NCBI GenBank assembly: GCA_902729315.2
Contig: LR746265.1
Span: forward strand, 5,064,892-5,128,891
DNA length: 64,000 nt
Direction: 5' to 3'
Source of the DNA: Spirodela intermedia
Taxonomy: Eukaryota; Streptophyta; Magnoliopsida; Alismatales; Araceae
The notes under the pieces were generated by a model. It worked only from the letters and a program-made list of their open reading frames with translations. It made no database searches and had not been told where the DNA came from. Below, piece after piece: positions 1-11,229 of the stretch (its first letter is position 1; each line of letters begins with the position of its first letter). The translations under genes were made by a program, and so were the position numbers.

Positions 1-807
1 GGAAGCCCGGTGGCACAGGCTTTCCGCAGAAGCTGAGAAGCCGGGCACCGTACCCGGGGATCCTGACTCTAAGCCCGAGGAGCCTCAATGTAGCATGGTT
101 ACTGTTAGAGCAATATGTCCAAGATTCCTCAATGTAGCCCTTAGGAACCTCGGGAAACGTGCCAAAACGGTTTCCGGTGTCCCCCCTGAGAACGGGAGCA
201 CACATACCCAATCTCAAGGGGAAAACAGGGCAGGAGCTTGGTGGAGGTGGTGGTGACGGAGAGGGAGGTGGTGACGACGCAGAGGGAGGTCGTGGCGACG
301 GAGAAGGAGGTGGTGGTCACGGAGAGGGAGGTGGCGGCGATGGAGAAGGTCGTAGCGACGCAGAGGGAGGTAGTGGCGACGCAGAGGGAGGTGGTGGCGA
401 AGGAGAAGGGGTTGGAGGCGACAGAGAAGGAGGTGGTGGCGACGGAGAAGGAGGTGGGGGCGACGACGAAGAGGTGGGGGCGAAGGAGAGGGAGGTGGAG
501 GCGACGGCGAAGGAGAGGGAGGTGGAGGCGACGGCGAAGGAGAGGGAGGTGGAGGTAACGGAGAAGAAGGTGGGGGTGAAGGAGAGGGTGGTGGAGGCGA
601 CGGAGAAGGAGGTGATGGTGAAGGAGAGGGAGGTGGAGACGACGGAGAAGGAGGTGGGGGCGAAGGAGAGGGAGGTGGTGGCGGCGGAGAGAGTGGAGGT
701 GGAGAAGGACGCCCAGGCATCTGGGGTCTTCCTTGGGCAGAAACCAAGGTCAACAAGAGAAGGTTCAGGAATACGACTACCGTGACGGCGCTAGCTTTGG
801 TAGCCAT
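1..807 (-). pseudogene. Decayed hybrid proline-rich protein (HyPRP, 8CM/LTP-like domain), copy 1, cut by window edge
   Basis: The ATG at 805-807 opens a 26-residue signal peptide (MATKASAVTVVVFLNLLLLT, ending VSAQ). A long Pro/Ser tract (SPPPPSPSP repeats) follows. Part-way through, the frame shifts to an LRRRH-type reading, and the original frame stops at 214. The expected eight-cysteine domain is still readable below 240 in other frames: LPCFPLEIGYVC for the first cysteines, then LLSFCGKPVPPGF at the C-terminus, ending at the window edge. This order matches DC2.15-type HyPRPs, which are cell-wall proteins with a lipid-transfer-like domain. At least two frameshifts separate signal peptide, Pro-rich part and 8CM, so I call it a pseudogene. 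A sequencing indel in the repeat is the alternative. A related, worse-decayed copy lies at 23040-23590. Confidence 0.72.
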
Positions 808-920
808 GACGACGTATAGGCCGTGTGTCTATGAACCTCCCGAGAGAAATGTGTGCGAATTTACACCAGCGGAATACTAGAGAGAGTCTGTGTTTCTCAG
901 GTTCGATTTGGGTACTACGT

Positions 921-928
921 ATTTATAG
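921..928 (-). promoter_or_regulatory. TATA box of HyPRP copy 1
   Basis: On the minus strand this reads CTATAAAT, 114 bases upstream of the HyPRP ATG at 807. Sequence and distance suit a plant TATA box with a leader of about 80 bases. HyPRP copy 2 has no equivalent. Assignment is by position and motif only. Confidence 0.5.
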
Positions 929-1249
929 GCAACAGAGAGAAGAGTCGCATTCATGCATACTGCATCTCTAATCCAAGATGTATAGTTCCCGATGCAGACC
1001 TAGATGTTACAATGAACCGACCTCAGCGGACAGGAATGTTCTCTGCGTGAACGTACGTTGCTCCAAGGAGACTGGGTCCTTGGCTCTCAGTGGGTCGGAG
1101 GTGGCTTTCACATTTATAGCATACTGGGGATGTGACTCAGAGTTCCAGCGAGAGCAGTTGACCAACCAACTGGAGCCATCCAAATACGTAGACCGTACAG
1201 AATGGTCGCAGTTAGTGAAACAAGCTACGAGTCTTGATGTTGATTAAAC

Positions 1250-3984
1250 TGGTGACTACCGTAAGTTCCGATCAGCTATTTAATTTCTCCAATCCTCTAT
1301 GTTTACGAGTCTTCATGTTTCAATTTCGATCGCTAAATCTTTTCCCAACTTTGTAGGTATACTAAGGATTCTGTGCAGTTTATCTACAGCATATCTGCCG
1401 ACAAAAAACTTTTTCGTAGACCACGGATCAACATCTGTCTGTGTCAACGACATCAATAATGTAGGCTTCCGGGTTTGAACAGTCTTGTTCTCCGTTTAAC
1501 AACAGGCGTTTGTTGATATGCAGGAGGCCGGTGCAGAAATGTCCGCACCAGATCTTGTGTTGATCATGCTTTATTGTCATTTGAGAGTAGAAGAGAAAAT
1601 ACTGCACATTGCGAAGACATTCTTCCTGAGACACATTTAGGTCAGTTAAATCATTCATGACCGTTTTCCATTCGTCCTAAGCCTAATGACCGTTTAAACA
1701 ATCAAATTTGATATTAAAATGACGGAAGAACCGAGTAGCGGCTGCTCTGCAGCTACAACCCTTGCCATACACGACAGTGTACCGTATTCCACTTCAAGTA
1801 AGCCCTGATAGCAGCCGAATTCTTAGTGTCTCGATCGATATTTCATACACGTCTGGATTTGTAGCTGCGAAACAGCATTGCTCAGATTGTCGAATTGAAC
1901 TATATTAGCCTGTAATAAGATTAAATTTACGACTGTTACTAAAAAATTCAGACTCAGGAAATCCACTGGACAGCCGCCTAACGAACTCCGCTCAAGAAAA
2001 TCCGGCCCTAGGTCAACCATCCTTCTGTGATTCAGATCGGACCTAGGTATTGGGAGGAGCTGTGCCTTTGGACAGTCGTAACGTGCGAAACAGGTGGATT
2101 ACACAAACCGCTTCCGGCTCTTCTCAGCAACAAGCAAATCACAGTTGTAATGAAGTAGTAAGCTTGATGATCTGAACTGACAGTTTTCTACAAGAAGAGA
2201 ATGCTTGACTTGGTACTACTAATACTCGTATTTAAAACTAGCAGTTTCCAGTATTCACATATTACTATTTTTTACTTAGCTTTTTATAAAAAAAATCTAG
2301 TCTGGTGATCTCCTTAGTTGACGTAAATTTAGGATTCTTACGATTTCTCCACTGTCTATTTTTTTATTATGTCCATTTGTTCTTTCCGCTTAGAGTGTAT
2401 TTTATAAATCCAGACGTTTTCAAAAGCTGATGATGTGTTTCGTTCCTCTTTAGGCTTCTATCCGGACGTTGAAATTTTAATCAACTATTCCCACATTTGA
2501 GAACGTTTTATTGTTTTACGACAATCCTTATTTACCATTTATTACGATTAACCACAAGGATTATTGTTTGCGTTTCCAAAAAATATACACAGTAGATAAA
2601 AGCAGAGAAAACTCTAACGTGAAAAGTGTCGCAATTCCTTTCAGTGCGTGAACAAAATCCCTCTATTTTACTTCGACGTGGACAAAAATTATGAATGTGT
2701 AAATGTATAAATTGATAGAGGGTAAAAGTAGTGATTACATACAAGGACCGTTTTTCGGTCTTTAATCTCGTGTACAATGGGACGGAAGACAGAGATTTAA
2801 GAAATGTGAGCTAGCACCACGGAGTCGGGTTCTGATAATCAGAGGAAAGTTCGAACAATCAAAGCACGAAATCATGTTCACGTTTCTGGTGTGTTAGTGT
2901 CGGCCATGAAACTATGATTTAAACTTTGCGGTTTAGCAATATCATTTCATCGAACAGAGTAGCGATCCGGACTTATTCAACAATGTTATATTTCGACACA
3001 TCTACGACCTGTAGAGCCAGCATGACTTCTTTAGGGCTGAGGAAGCTAATTTGTTGAATTAAGCGTTTCGCCACAGTGGTGGCTAGACGACTCGACCATT
3101 GAATGTTCTTTGGTGATGCTTTGGTGCAGGAAAACGGCCACCAAATTAAAGGTTGCTTGAATGTGCACTCAATTTCAGACGTTTGAGGGTTGAAGAACAA
3201 GAGTGTAAATGTCCACGCCGGCCTTACCATTTCCGGTCCCGACTACGCCTTGAATCGACAGTCTACCGGTCTAGAGCAAAGAGGAGCCCTCGTAATATGC
3301 TTCAGTAGTCCTAGCTCAATGTTTTCCGCGCAGAGTCGAGATGAAGAGCAACGTAGGTGATTCATTGGCGTCTGGGATGTGCGACTTTCTCTGTCTGAAC
3401 TTTGCTACGCACACACATAGACGAGTTTCTTACCCTGGACTGGATATGCTGCTTCATAGAGGGTTATTCATGTGTCCACTTTCCTACTCTGAACCAGTGT
3501 GCTGACGTTTCGGGAACAGTTTACTCGTGTTATCTTATTCGGCCGAGGCAAGCCATGTATGAACTCTCGTGTTATCGAATGATCAACATTCTCTCCCTGA
3601 TATCATCTTTTCTCGATGCCTTAGCATTCGGGGTTCTAATTATAGACGACTACACGAAACGACGACTTGATGACGGGGAAACTCCTATGACAACTTTCAG
3701 TGGTAAAATAATTTGCCTGGAGTCTAAGGGCTCTGGCAGGGTAATACCAGGATCCACCGTGGTCACCAGCAGATTTTTCTCGTCAATGTACAACTTTCGT
3801 CCTCATTCCGTATGGGGACGTGATTGAGTAGTATGTTGGCAGCTCTTTGCAACATTTGCAGGGATAGAGTGGTATAACCCCTTTGGACCATAGACCTGCC
3901 AGTCATTGGGTATACCAGGTTATAGATTTCGGTCTCTTTGATTTATGATTTTTTTATGGTCCTTCCGGAAGATGCCGTCCACCA
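1250..3984. other. Intergenic, no supported gene
   Basis: Mixed-composition DNA with scattered short open frames. The longest, near 3402-3827 on the plus strand (141 codons), opens at TTG rather than ATG and matches no family I know. I see no splice-joined gene and no transposon termini here. Confidence 0.5.
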
Positions 3985-3999
3985 TTAGCTGTCGTAAAT

Positions 4000-4555
4000 T
4001 GTGGACATCCTGTTTTAGAACAGTGAGATTGGAAATAATGTTGCCCGCACCAACTGGATCGTTGCTTTATTTCATCATCGGCAGCTTTTGAAGTACGTGA
4101 TTGTTTCAGGATTCTTAATTCCTCCACTCGCTGGTCGGAGCCCATAACCATATGGAAAATAACTGTGAAACGCCGTGGCGAGTTTATTCCGTCAGGTTTT
4201 TCATTAAACGGAGATACAAAAAGAAAATGACCTCTATAGAATATAGGAATGCTGAATATTGATAAAAAAAATGTATAATTCACTGTATATCTTTAGTCAC
4301 TTTTTTGTGCATAGGAAAACACCAAGCAGTTATCTTGTGTTGGCTCGGCTTATACAAAACACAGAAGAAAACGTTCGACGAGTGCCGGGGTGCATCCCTT
4401 CCCTTGCAGTTGCTGGAACCTCGTCCTTCAGAAATCGGCACATTAACTCCCTTGATTGGATAGAAACTTACACATTTATGGCTGATCAAGCCCTTGAGTA
4501 ATAACCAGTTCCAAATGCGACAGCACAGACCTAAACTTTGATAGGATCGGAGCGG
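4000..4555. repeat. Unidentified duplicated block, copy 1
   Basis: This stretch aligns collinearly with 21420-22025. Anchors include a shared 20-mer (AGAAATCGGCACATTAACTC, from 4430 and from 21916), the TTAGTCACTTTTTTGTG segment, and CAGGATTCTT(A/C)ATTC. Substitutions and small indels are frequent. Neither copy keeps a convincing open frame and I do not recognise the source. It lies between HyPRP copy 1 and the retrotransposon nest; the second copy lies between the nest and HyPRP copy 2. That suggests an old local duplication later split by the transposons. Boundaries are approximate. Confidence 0.65.
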
Positions 4556-4559
4556 CGAT

Positions 4560-5149
4560 TCCAAGGGGGAGCTAATGTATTTCTACATTCTTCCCACTTA
4601 TATATTTGGGGAGCTCATTGGACCGGGAGAGTAGGGCCCATTACTTATGGGCGTGATGGGGTCGCACTATAACAATGTCCGATATGGGACTAACCATGTG
4701 GAGTCTTCTCCCCTATTTTTCTTTCCACATGTTACAACAGACTTCACACAGCAATCGGAAGAGATTTTCTTTAGGTTTTGATTGGTCCCCAATTTCGTCT
4801 CCTCAACAGCGTGGTAGTCACTCTCTCATAACCATGCTCGGTGGCTACTTCTAGGGTTGTGCAATCTACGAACTAATATCTACAATGAAAGCGTGTAAAA
4901 TAAATCTTCATTGCAGCTGAATAACACCAAACGGAGGACAGGGTTTGGCCTTTGTTACTACGGTGGCCGGTGCCCACACCAAACTTCCTTGAGTTCTGGA
5001 CTGGTGAGAATGTTTATGAAGATTTTCCTGAACATCGAAGCTGTCGTCAGCTTTGTTGTCGAGTACAGCAGCGCGGTAAACGGAAGAAGACGAAAATCCT
5101 GTGGAGCTTTCAATTACGCTTACTACGCATTATTACATCGTGATAAAGC
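4560..5149. other. Intergenic, no supported gene
   Basis: Between the duplicated block and a short tandem repeat. A few overlapping open frames at 4911-5168 look like chance frames. Nothing recognised. Confidence 0.45.
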
Positions 5150-5352
5150 ACAAACCCTCACAGAGTAATTTATGGTCCTACCAATCGCGCAGATTGGGTG
5201 AGGCTGCAGACTGAACCAACGTTCTCGGCTGAGTAACGTCTGTGACTTTCACAAACCCTCACAGTAATCTATGGTCCTGCCAATCGCGCAGATTTGGTGA
5301 GGCTGTAGCCTGAAAGCAACGTTCTCAGTTGAGAGACGTATGTGACCTGAAC
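5150..5352. repeat. Two-copy tandem repeat, period 101 bp
   Basis: ACAAACCCTCACAG starts at 5150 and again at 5251. Both are followed by TGGTCCT(A/G)CCAATCGCGCAGATT and by the AACGTTCTC(G/A)G segment. The two units differ at roughly ten positions by eye. Confidence 0.8.
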
Positions 5353-5540
5353 AAAACGATAAGCTTCGCCCAGATTTGGGCTTTCAAACGTTCTTACTCA
5401 ATAAAAAAGAATCTCAAGGACAACGGTGATGGAAGAAGAATAGGGAGCTGATGCAGGGTGTAACACAGTTATAAATAGGGGAGATGGTTCTCGACGAACT
5501 ACAATAGTTGAACCTGGTTGGCAGTGACCTTCCGCATATA

Positions 5541-5545
5541 TTCAG
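5541..5545. other. Target-site duplication of the copia element, left copy
   Basis: TTCAG directly precedes the 5' LTR. The identical TTCAG is at 20862-20866, directly after the 3' LTR, so the outer element is complete end to end. Confidence 0.88.
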
Positions 5546-5798
5546 TGCTATAGAACCCCATTTTTCTCACTATATTGTTGGGGTAACCAGGTTCGGGGTA
5601 TAAGTGAACCCGGTAAGATGGATCCAACCCATCTGGTGGATCATGTATATAAAGCAGTATCCGCCCCTTTTTCAAATTGACGAAGTTGCTCTTTCTTTCT
5701 CTCTCTCTCAAACCCTAGAGCCACAACGGCTCTCTCTCCGACAAGGAAGAGAATTCAGCAGCTGCAATTCCATCTACGACAGTTGTGAAATCGTAACA
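5546..5798 (+). repeat. Copia 5' LTR
   Basis: 253 bp, starting TGCTATAGAACCCC and ending GTAACA. It contains a TATA box (TATATAAA, 5646-5653), then a CT-rich stretch and AAACCCTAGAGCC, as expected of an LTR promoter and leader. It aligns along its whole length with 20583-20861. Confidence 0.9.
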
Positions 5799-5811
5799 TG
5801 GTATCAGATCC
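5799..5811 (+). other. Copia primer binding site (initiator tRNA-Met)
   Basis: TGGTATCAGATCC starts on the base after the LTR and matches the usual plant TGGTATCAGAGC site except near its 3' end. Confidence 0.85.
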
Positions 5812-6216
5812 AACTAGTTGTGTTTGTTCCAACCCTATTGATCCTTGGAACGTTCCTCTGAGAAAAATCTTCCTACTCGCCACAAGATACAAGATATATT
5901 TAACTCTCCTCACAATCTTGGAGAGAGAACAACATTTGCTGTCCTCAAGTGTCTAACAAGGGGATTTTCTCTCATATTTGTTGTTAGGCCTTATTATTCT
6001 TCTATTAGGCCTCGTCTCTCTACATAGAAGATGAGAGTGAAGTCTATTATTTTAGGAGTGGATATTTCTATGTTAGAAGTGGTTGATATGATTTCTTCAT
6101 CAACGTCTTCATCATCAAAACATTCTAAATTATATCTAGAGCTGTCAAACATACCAAACGAGTTTAAACTTGATGGGAAAAACCTCATTCAATGGTCTAA
6201 GTTCACTAAGGCAGTT
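5812..6216 (+). pseudogene. Copia gag, N-terminal part
   Basis: Open segments from about 6031 carry a copia gag-like stretch ending LDGKNLIQWSKFTKAV. This matches the N-terminal domain of copia gag (pattern L.G.NY..WS). It is cut at 6216 by the gypsy insertion and resumes after 16491. Stops and frame changes between 5812 and 6030 show it is dead. Confidence 0.7.
6212..6216. other. Target-site duplication of the gypsy element, left copy
   Basis: CAGTT here corresponds to TAGTT at 16487-16491, four of five bases identical. The single C/T difference fits the age seen between the gypsy LTRs. Confidence 0.75.
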
Positions 6217-8323
6217 CGACAGGATCACTGGATCTAATGAAGAATCTTTCACTCAAGAAAGTCAACTCAAGTCAGTGGAAGATGGTCAATCAAAGGTTCA
6301 ACCTTTGAGGTCAGCCCTTCAAAGAAGAAGTGCAAGAATCAGAATTCTTCTACCTCAAAGAGTTCACCTCTAAGTCAACCGGCACCTTCCTCCTCTATTA
6401 GATCCAAGATTAATAGGTCCCTACCAGCAAGCAAGAGGATCCATCCACAAATGATGGCACAATAATAAGAAGAAGAATAATGGAGACAAGATGTCATGTC
6501 ATCCTCACCTCCCTCCTCTCCTTAAATAGAGCGTCATTTCAATCAATAGGCGCCACATGGCATCTCTTGGGAAAGAGTGTCTCTTTCACCCCCTCCTTCT
6601 CGTTCTCTCTCTATTTTGTCCATCTCTTGGGACGGCGAGAAGGCAGAATGACATCTCTTGGAAAATCACTGCTCTTCTTTTTCCCTCTATAAATGTTAAG
6701 ACTTGTGTTGTATTTGAGATAGTGATTTACAGAATTAATCAAGAAGTTGATCTTACCTTCTTGGATTAGAAGGTCGTCTCTTCCCCCGTCCCTTTAGACT
6801 CGGGGTTCCTCCCGTCCTTTCATCGCCTCTTGGACTAGGGGCTTCCTCTCTTCTTCTCGCCCTCTTGGACTAGGGTGACCTCCATCTCTTCCTCTTCACG
6901 TCATCCTCGCTTTCTGCCCTATTGCCACCATTCCGTCTTCTCGCCATCTGCCCCATTGCCGCCATTCCGCCTCCTCGCTATTCACCCGATGCCGCAGTTC
7001 CTCTTCCTCCTCATCCGCCCCGTCGTCGCTGTTTCCCCTCTTTGCCGTCCACCCCGTCGTTGCCACTCCCCTTCTCACCAGCCACCCCATCGCCATCGTC
7101 CCGCCTCCTTGTCGTCCGCCCCATCACCGCCACTCCCCTTCTCGCCAGCCACCTTGTTGCCGTCGTCCTGCCTCCTCGCTGTCCGCCCCGTCCCCGTCAT
7201 CCCGCCTCCTCGCCGTCCGCCCCGTCACTGTCGTGCCGCCTTCTTACCATCTGCCCCGTCGCCGCCACTCTGGCTCCTTCCCGTCCACCCCATCGTTGCC
7301 ACTTCATATCCTCGGCATTGCAAACCCCTCTCCTTTTCTCTCTCCTACTATCACCACGAAACCCATCTTTTCCCTCTCTCCGACTGACGCCCTCATTCCG
7401 CCACCTTTTTCTCCCTCCGCCCCTTTAGGTAATATTTAATTATTCACCCACATTTCCCTCACCATGAGAACGCCCCTCTCTCTCTCTCTCGCCGAAACCC
7501 TCTTTCTTCTCTCTCCCCCCGTCGTCACGTACCCCCTCATTTTCTCTCTCTCTCTCTCTCCCACTGACGCCCTCTCATTTCGTCCCTTTTTTCTCTCCCC
7601 ACCTTTTATTTCTTCTCATCATTATTTTATTCTATTATTCCTACTATTTATCATTTACACCTTTTTCTCGTCTTATATTTTTAATTATCCAAATACTTCG
7701 TCGACCTTAGCCACCTAACTTAAATCGTCCATTTTCTTAAATCATCACCTATTGAAAAATCCCCAATGAGGCTCATGGATCTCAAGCCACTAGAATCAAG
7801 AAAATCAATTAATAATCTCATTTTGAAAGGTTCGTTGATTTCAAGTTTATTCATGGAGTGATCATTATTTTATATCCTTACTCCCTATAAGAACCAAGTG
7901 AAGCATAGGATAACCCTCTTTGTGCCTTTTATCAATGATCCTAACACTCCTAGTTGAAACTTTATTTGAATCTAAGGAGTGTTAATGAGCCGTACAAGAT
8001 AATCTCTTTGAGAAGGTTGACTAGTTACTCCATTTCTGCCATTCAACAGCGAAGATCATAAGATATTTGGGTTCGTGAAATCTGAGGATTTTGGGTTCAA
8101 GGCTCATGCCCTTCTCTGAGACCCTGCTATGATCCATCTCTAGAACCTTAAGGGGAATGAAGAAATAATCATAGAGAGAGAGAGAAAGAAAGTGCAGTTC
8201 TTCTTAAGTAATTATGATCCTAATTTTTCTAAAGTCAGTGCGATTAACCTACTCATAATCCTCCTTAAATTTTAAATCTCAACTTTCTTTTTGGTACTAA
8301 TATTTCTCATTAGTCTCTCATCA
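6217..8323 (+). repeat. Gypsy 5' LTR (2.1 kb)
   Basis: Aligned with 14564-16486. The expected TGATGA start is mutated to CGACAG here; it ends TCATCA. It has about 180 bp not in the other LTR (about 7990-8185). Over the first 186 or so aligned bases I count about 14 differences, nearly all transitions. The middle (6830-7430) is C-rich and repetitive and gives long Pro/Arg/Leu open frames that are not genes. Confidence 0.88.
6870..7320. repeat. C-rich imperfect minisatellite inside the gypsy LTR
   Basis: Repeated CCGCCTCCTCGCCGTCCGCC-like units, joined by GCCACTCCCCTTCTCGCC variants. The same array is in the 3' LTR (about 15260-15670) with different unit copies, so it belongs to the LTR rather than the host. 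Confidence 0.7.
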
Positions 8324-8337
8324 ATTAGTACTAGAGC
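8324..8337 (+). other. Gypsy primer binding site, degenerate
   Basis: ATTAGTACTAGAGC follows the LTR end. It resembles TTGGTATCAGAGC with three changes, consistent with initiator tRNA-Met priming in an old element. Confidence 0.65.
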
Positions 8338-10075
8338 TTAGAGTTAATTACCTAATGACGTGACTTAGTCGTTGTATAAGAAATCACGTAAATTTAAAAT
8401 TTATAAAACTAGAAAATACTAATTTTCAGATATTTAGAAGTATTTCTAAAAAATATATCAATTATAATTCAATAAAAATTTCAAAAATAATGATAATTTT
8501 CCAAGTCAATCATAGGGATGTAATATAATATCGGGTAATTTTTTAGAATTTTACTCAAAGAATATGATTTTTAATAAATTATATACTATAAAATAAAAAT
8601 AAAATATATTTAAAATTCATAAAAAAGGGAAATAAGGGTGCGGACATCAAGATGACATTAGCGCCCGATGAACGCAAATCAGGCAGAAATAGAGTTCAGT
8701 CTAAATTTACTACTTGGTAAATTTAAATCACACAAATTATCATTAAATGAAGTGAAAATTAAGTTGAAAATAAGAAAATATTATTCGGGCATCATGGTGG
8801 CGATGCATTAGAATCTTGAATGTTCGAGAGGATCGTCATGTAGTGTCCACGGCCTCGAAGGCTCTCCTTGGACAAAGACGACGTAGGCAATCTTTAGATC
8901 TCCTTGCGAAGTCTAGAGATCAATGAAATGGGTCGTCGAATCATTTCTAGTGGTTGTCACTTGGTGAAGCAAAAAAATAACGACTTTGCAGCTCTCTGGC
9001 GGCTATCACCTAATGAAGAGGAGCTGAATGGAGGTGGGGCACATGTTAGGAAGCTTCATCCTCAGATTTGTGCATGAAGAATAAGTTTTTCATCGCATCT
9101 AGTACGCTCTTAGGAGGTGCCAACTCGTCTCCTAATAGATCATCCTCTTCCCAACGACGGCTTATTTGTCGATTAATCAGAGATAATTTACTCAATAGAT
9201 TGTGATCTTTTTATCGCGAATCGTTTAGCAATTTTAGTAACAATGCTCCATGAATCACATTGACGAGATTTTTGCCGATGATCTAACGATTCTGACGACT
9301 TAATCATTCACCAACAATCTGCAAGAAAGTCACGATAATCAGATAAAAATATGAGTTTTAGCTCTGAGAGGATTTAAACATGCACCAGTTGCCTAACTAC
9401 ATGAGAGAGATTAAAATAAGTACTCTAATGCCCTTATCAAGTGACGTCATCATGATATATCTATGTTATAAATAAAGAGTATTTTAGGTATTAAAATATT
9501 CAAAGTTTTTTAGGAGAAGGTGTGACACAGTTTTAGTCCCACATTGCTTGTGCGCCGAAGTTTCAAGTAAATATATAGTAATATTACATTTGCAAGTAAT
9601 GAGTCTCTTTCTCCCGTGTGTACGACAACTCTTTGTCCCACAGTTAGTTGGCCACGGGTGACGTGGAAGAGGAGTGGCGCACACGTGCCCCCATCGGTCC
9701 TAGCCATGCTTGCGGCTCCTCCCCGACTGCGCTTTTGACCCACTTGTAGGCCTAGCTGGCCAGCGGGTCCTCCCTATTTTGCTATATTTTTATTTTTATT
9801 TCTTTTTCTTCATTTATCTCAAAAATAAGACTATAAAAATCATATCAATTCATAGAAAAAAAAACACATAATTAGCTAAAAATTTATGTTAATTAACTGA
9901 AAACTACTTTTCACACTTTAACACAAATATAAGTCTATTCATCATGAGTTAAGACTAAAATTATATTATTTACTAATTATTAACTCATGATAATGAAAAC
10001 TTATCACCTAACAATTTAGGATTCTAAAGATTAATCTTTTTATTTGCATTGTCTTTAGATCATTCATCCCTAAAG
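8338..10075 (+). other. Gypsy untranslated leader
   Basis: AT-rich, without a long open frame. The segment at about 9480-9780 differs in composition and holds an AGTCCCACATTG-type motif often seen in plant repeats, so a further small insertion is possible but unproven. Confidence 0.5.
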
Positions 10076-11215
10076 ATGCATACTAGGTCGAGTAATATTT
10101 ATCTTCCCAAAGAAGGAGAAAATAATCACCCTATGAATGGTCCCATCCCTACTTAAGCTAAAATGCTCTTGGATAAAATAAAAAACCTAAGTCTTAAGGT
10201 GGAAGATTGTAGTCAAAGATTGTCATCTATAGAATCTCAAGAAATTTCATCTAGTAGCCCACACCCCACAACACCTACCCTAGAATCTCATGGAATCAAT
10301 CCTTAGATGATTCTAGAAATAGTAATCCAAGGAACCAAAATCAGACAGATATTAATTACAAGCATATAAAGATCCATGTCCCTATGTATGAAGGCTCCCC
10401 TAAACCTAGAAATTATCTAAATTGAGAAGCTCATCTAGATAGTTATTTTGATTGGTATGAGATGACTGAATCTAGAAAAATTAGATTTATTAAATTAAAG
10501 TTATCTGGGCCTACTAAAACCTATTGGAATAATTTAGGTAGGCTCCTTGAAAGTAGGTTTCAAGAACCTATAAACACTTGGCCAAAGATGAAAGCAAAAC
10601 TTAAACAAAAATACATCCCTCCAAAAACACTTGAGTATATCATAGAATTTGATGCACTAATGATGTTATGTGGCCTTAGAGAGGATCATACTCTCACCCT
10701 CTCTAGGTTTAGGATAGGGCTTAGGAATGAACTTAGACAATAAATCACTCTTAGGGATGTGAAAACTCTAGAAGAAGCATATAGGGCAGCCATTGACTTA
10801 GACGCATTTTTCAAATCTAATCCTAGACCTTCACACCCTCCACTAGGAAACCTTTGATTCACCCTTAAAAATAATTCTCCTAACTATGTAAATCCTAGGA
10901 TTGAGAATAATCAAGCAGCCCTTAGAGCCCCACCACCTAGGTCTAATCTACTGGTGAATAATAAAGAAAAAGAAATAGTTGAAATATCCAAACAAAACCC
11001 TAGCCATAGAGTGTGGAAAATTTGGCCATATCGCTTCTAGTTGCCCCTCTAGAACACTCCTCTTAGAAGAAACTGAAAACATTCGAGAGGAAGAAAATAA
11101 TGTAGAACAATATGAGGAAGAAGATTATATAATAAATCATGATATAGAAGACCAAGAAAAAGTTAGGGATTTTGTTCAAGTCATGAGAAAAATTCCTTAT
11201 CCAACCTTCTCATAA
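10076..11215 (+). pseudogene. Gypsy gag with zinc knuckle
   Basis: The first ATG (10076) begins MHTRSSNIYLPKEG. The retrotransposon gag domain is clear at 10462-10743 (TYWNNL, WPKMKAKLKQKYIPP, LRIGL-like end). A CCHC knuckle at about 11005-11050 reads ECGKFGHIASSCPS; the first Cys of the motif is replaced (AIEC instead of CxxC). Stops at 10153, 10743 and elsewhere break it. Confidence 0.75.
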
Positions 11216-11229
11216 GGATCCACAAAGAA

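Noticed and set aside
159-785. 208-codon Gly/Glu-rich frame on the plus strand
   Set aside because: It is the antisense shadow of the HyPRP Pro/Ser repeat and starts at GTG; no independent support.
6875-7428. Two 168-170-codon Pro/Leu-rich frames
   Set aside because: They lie in the C-rich minisatellite of the gypsy LTR and recur, altered, in the other LTR.
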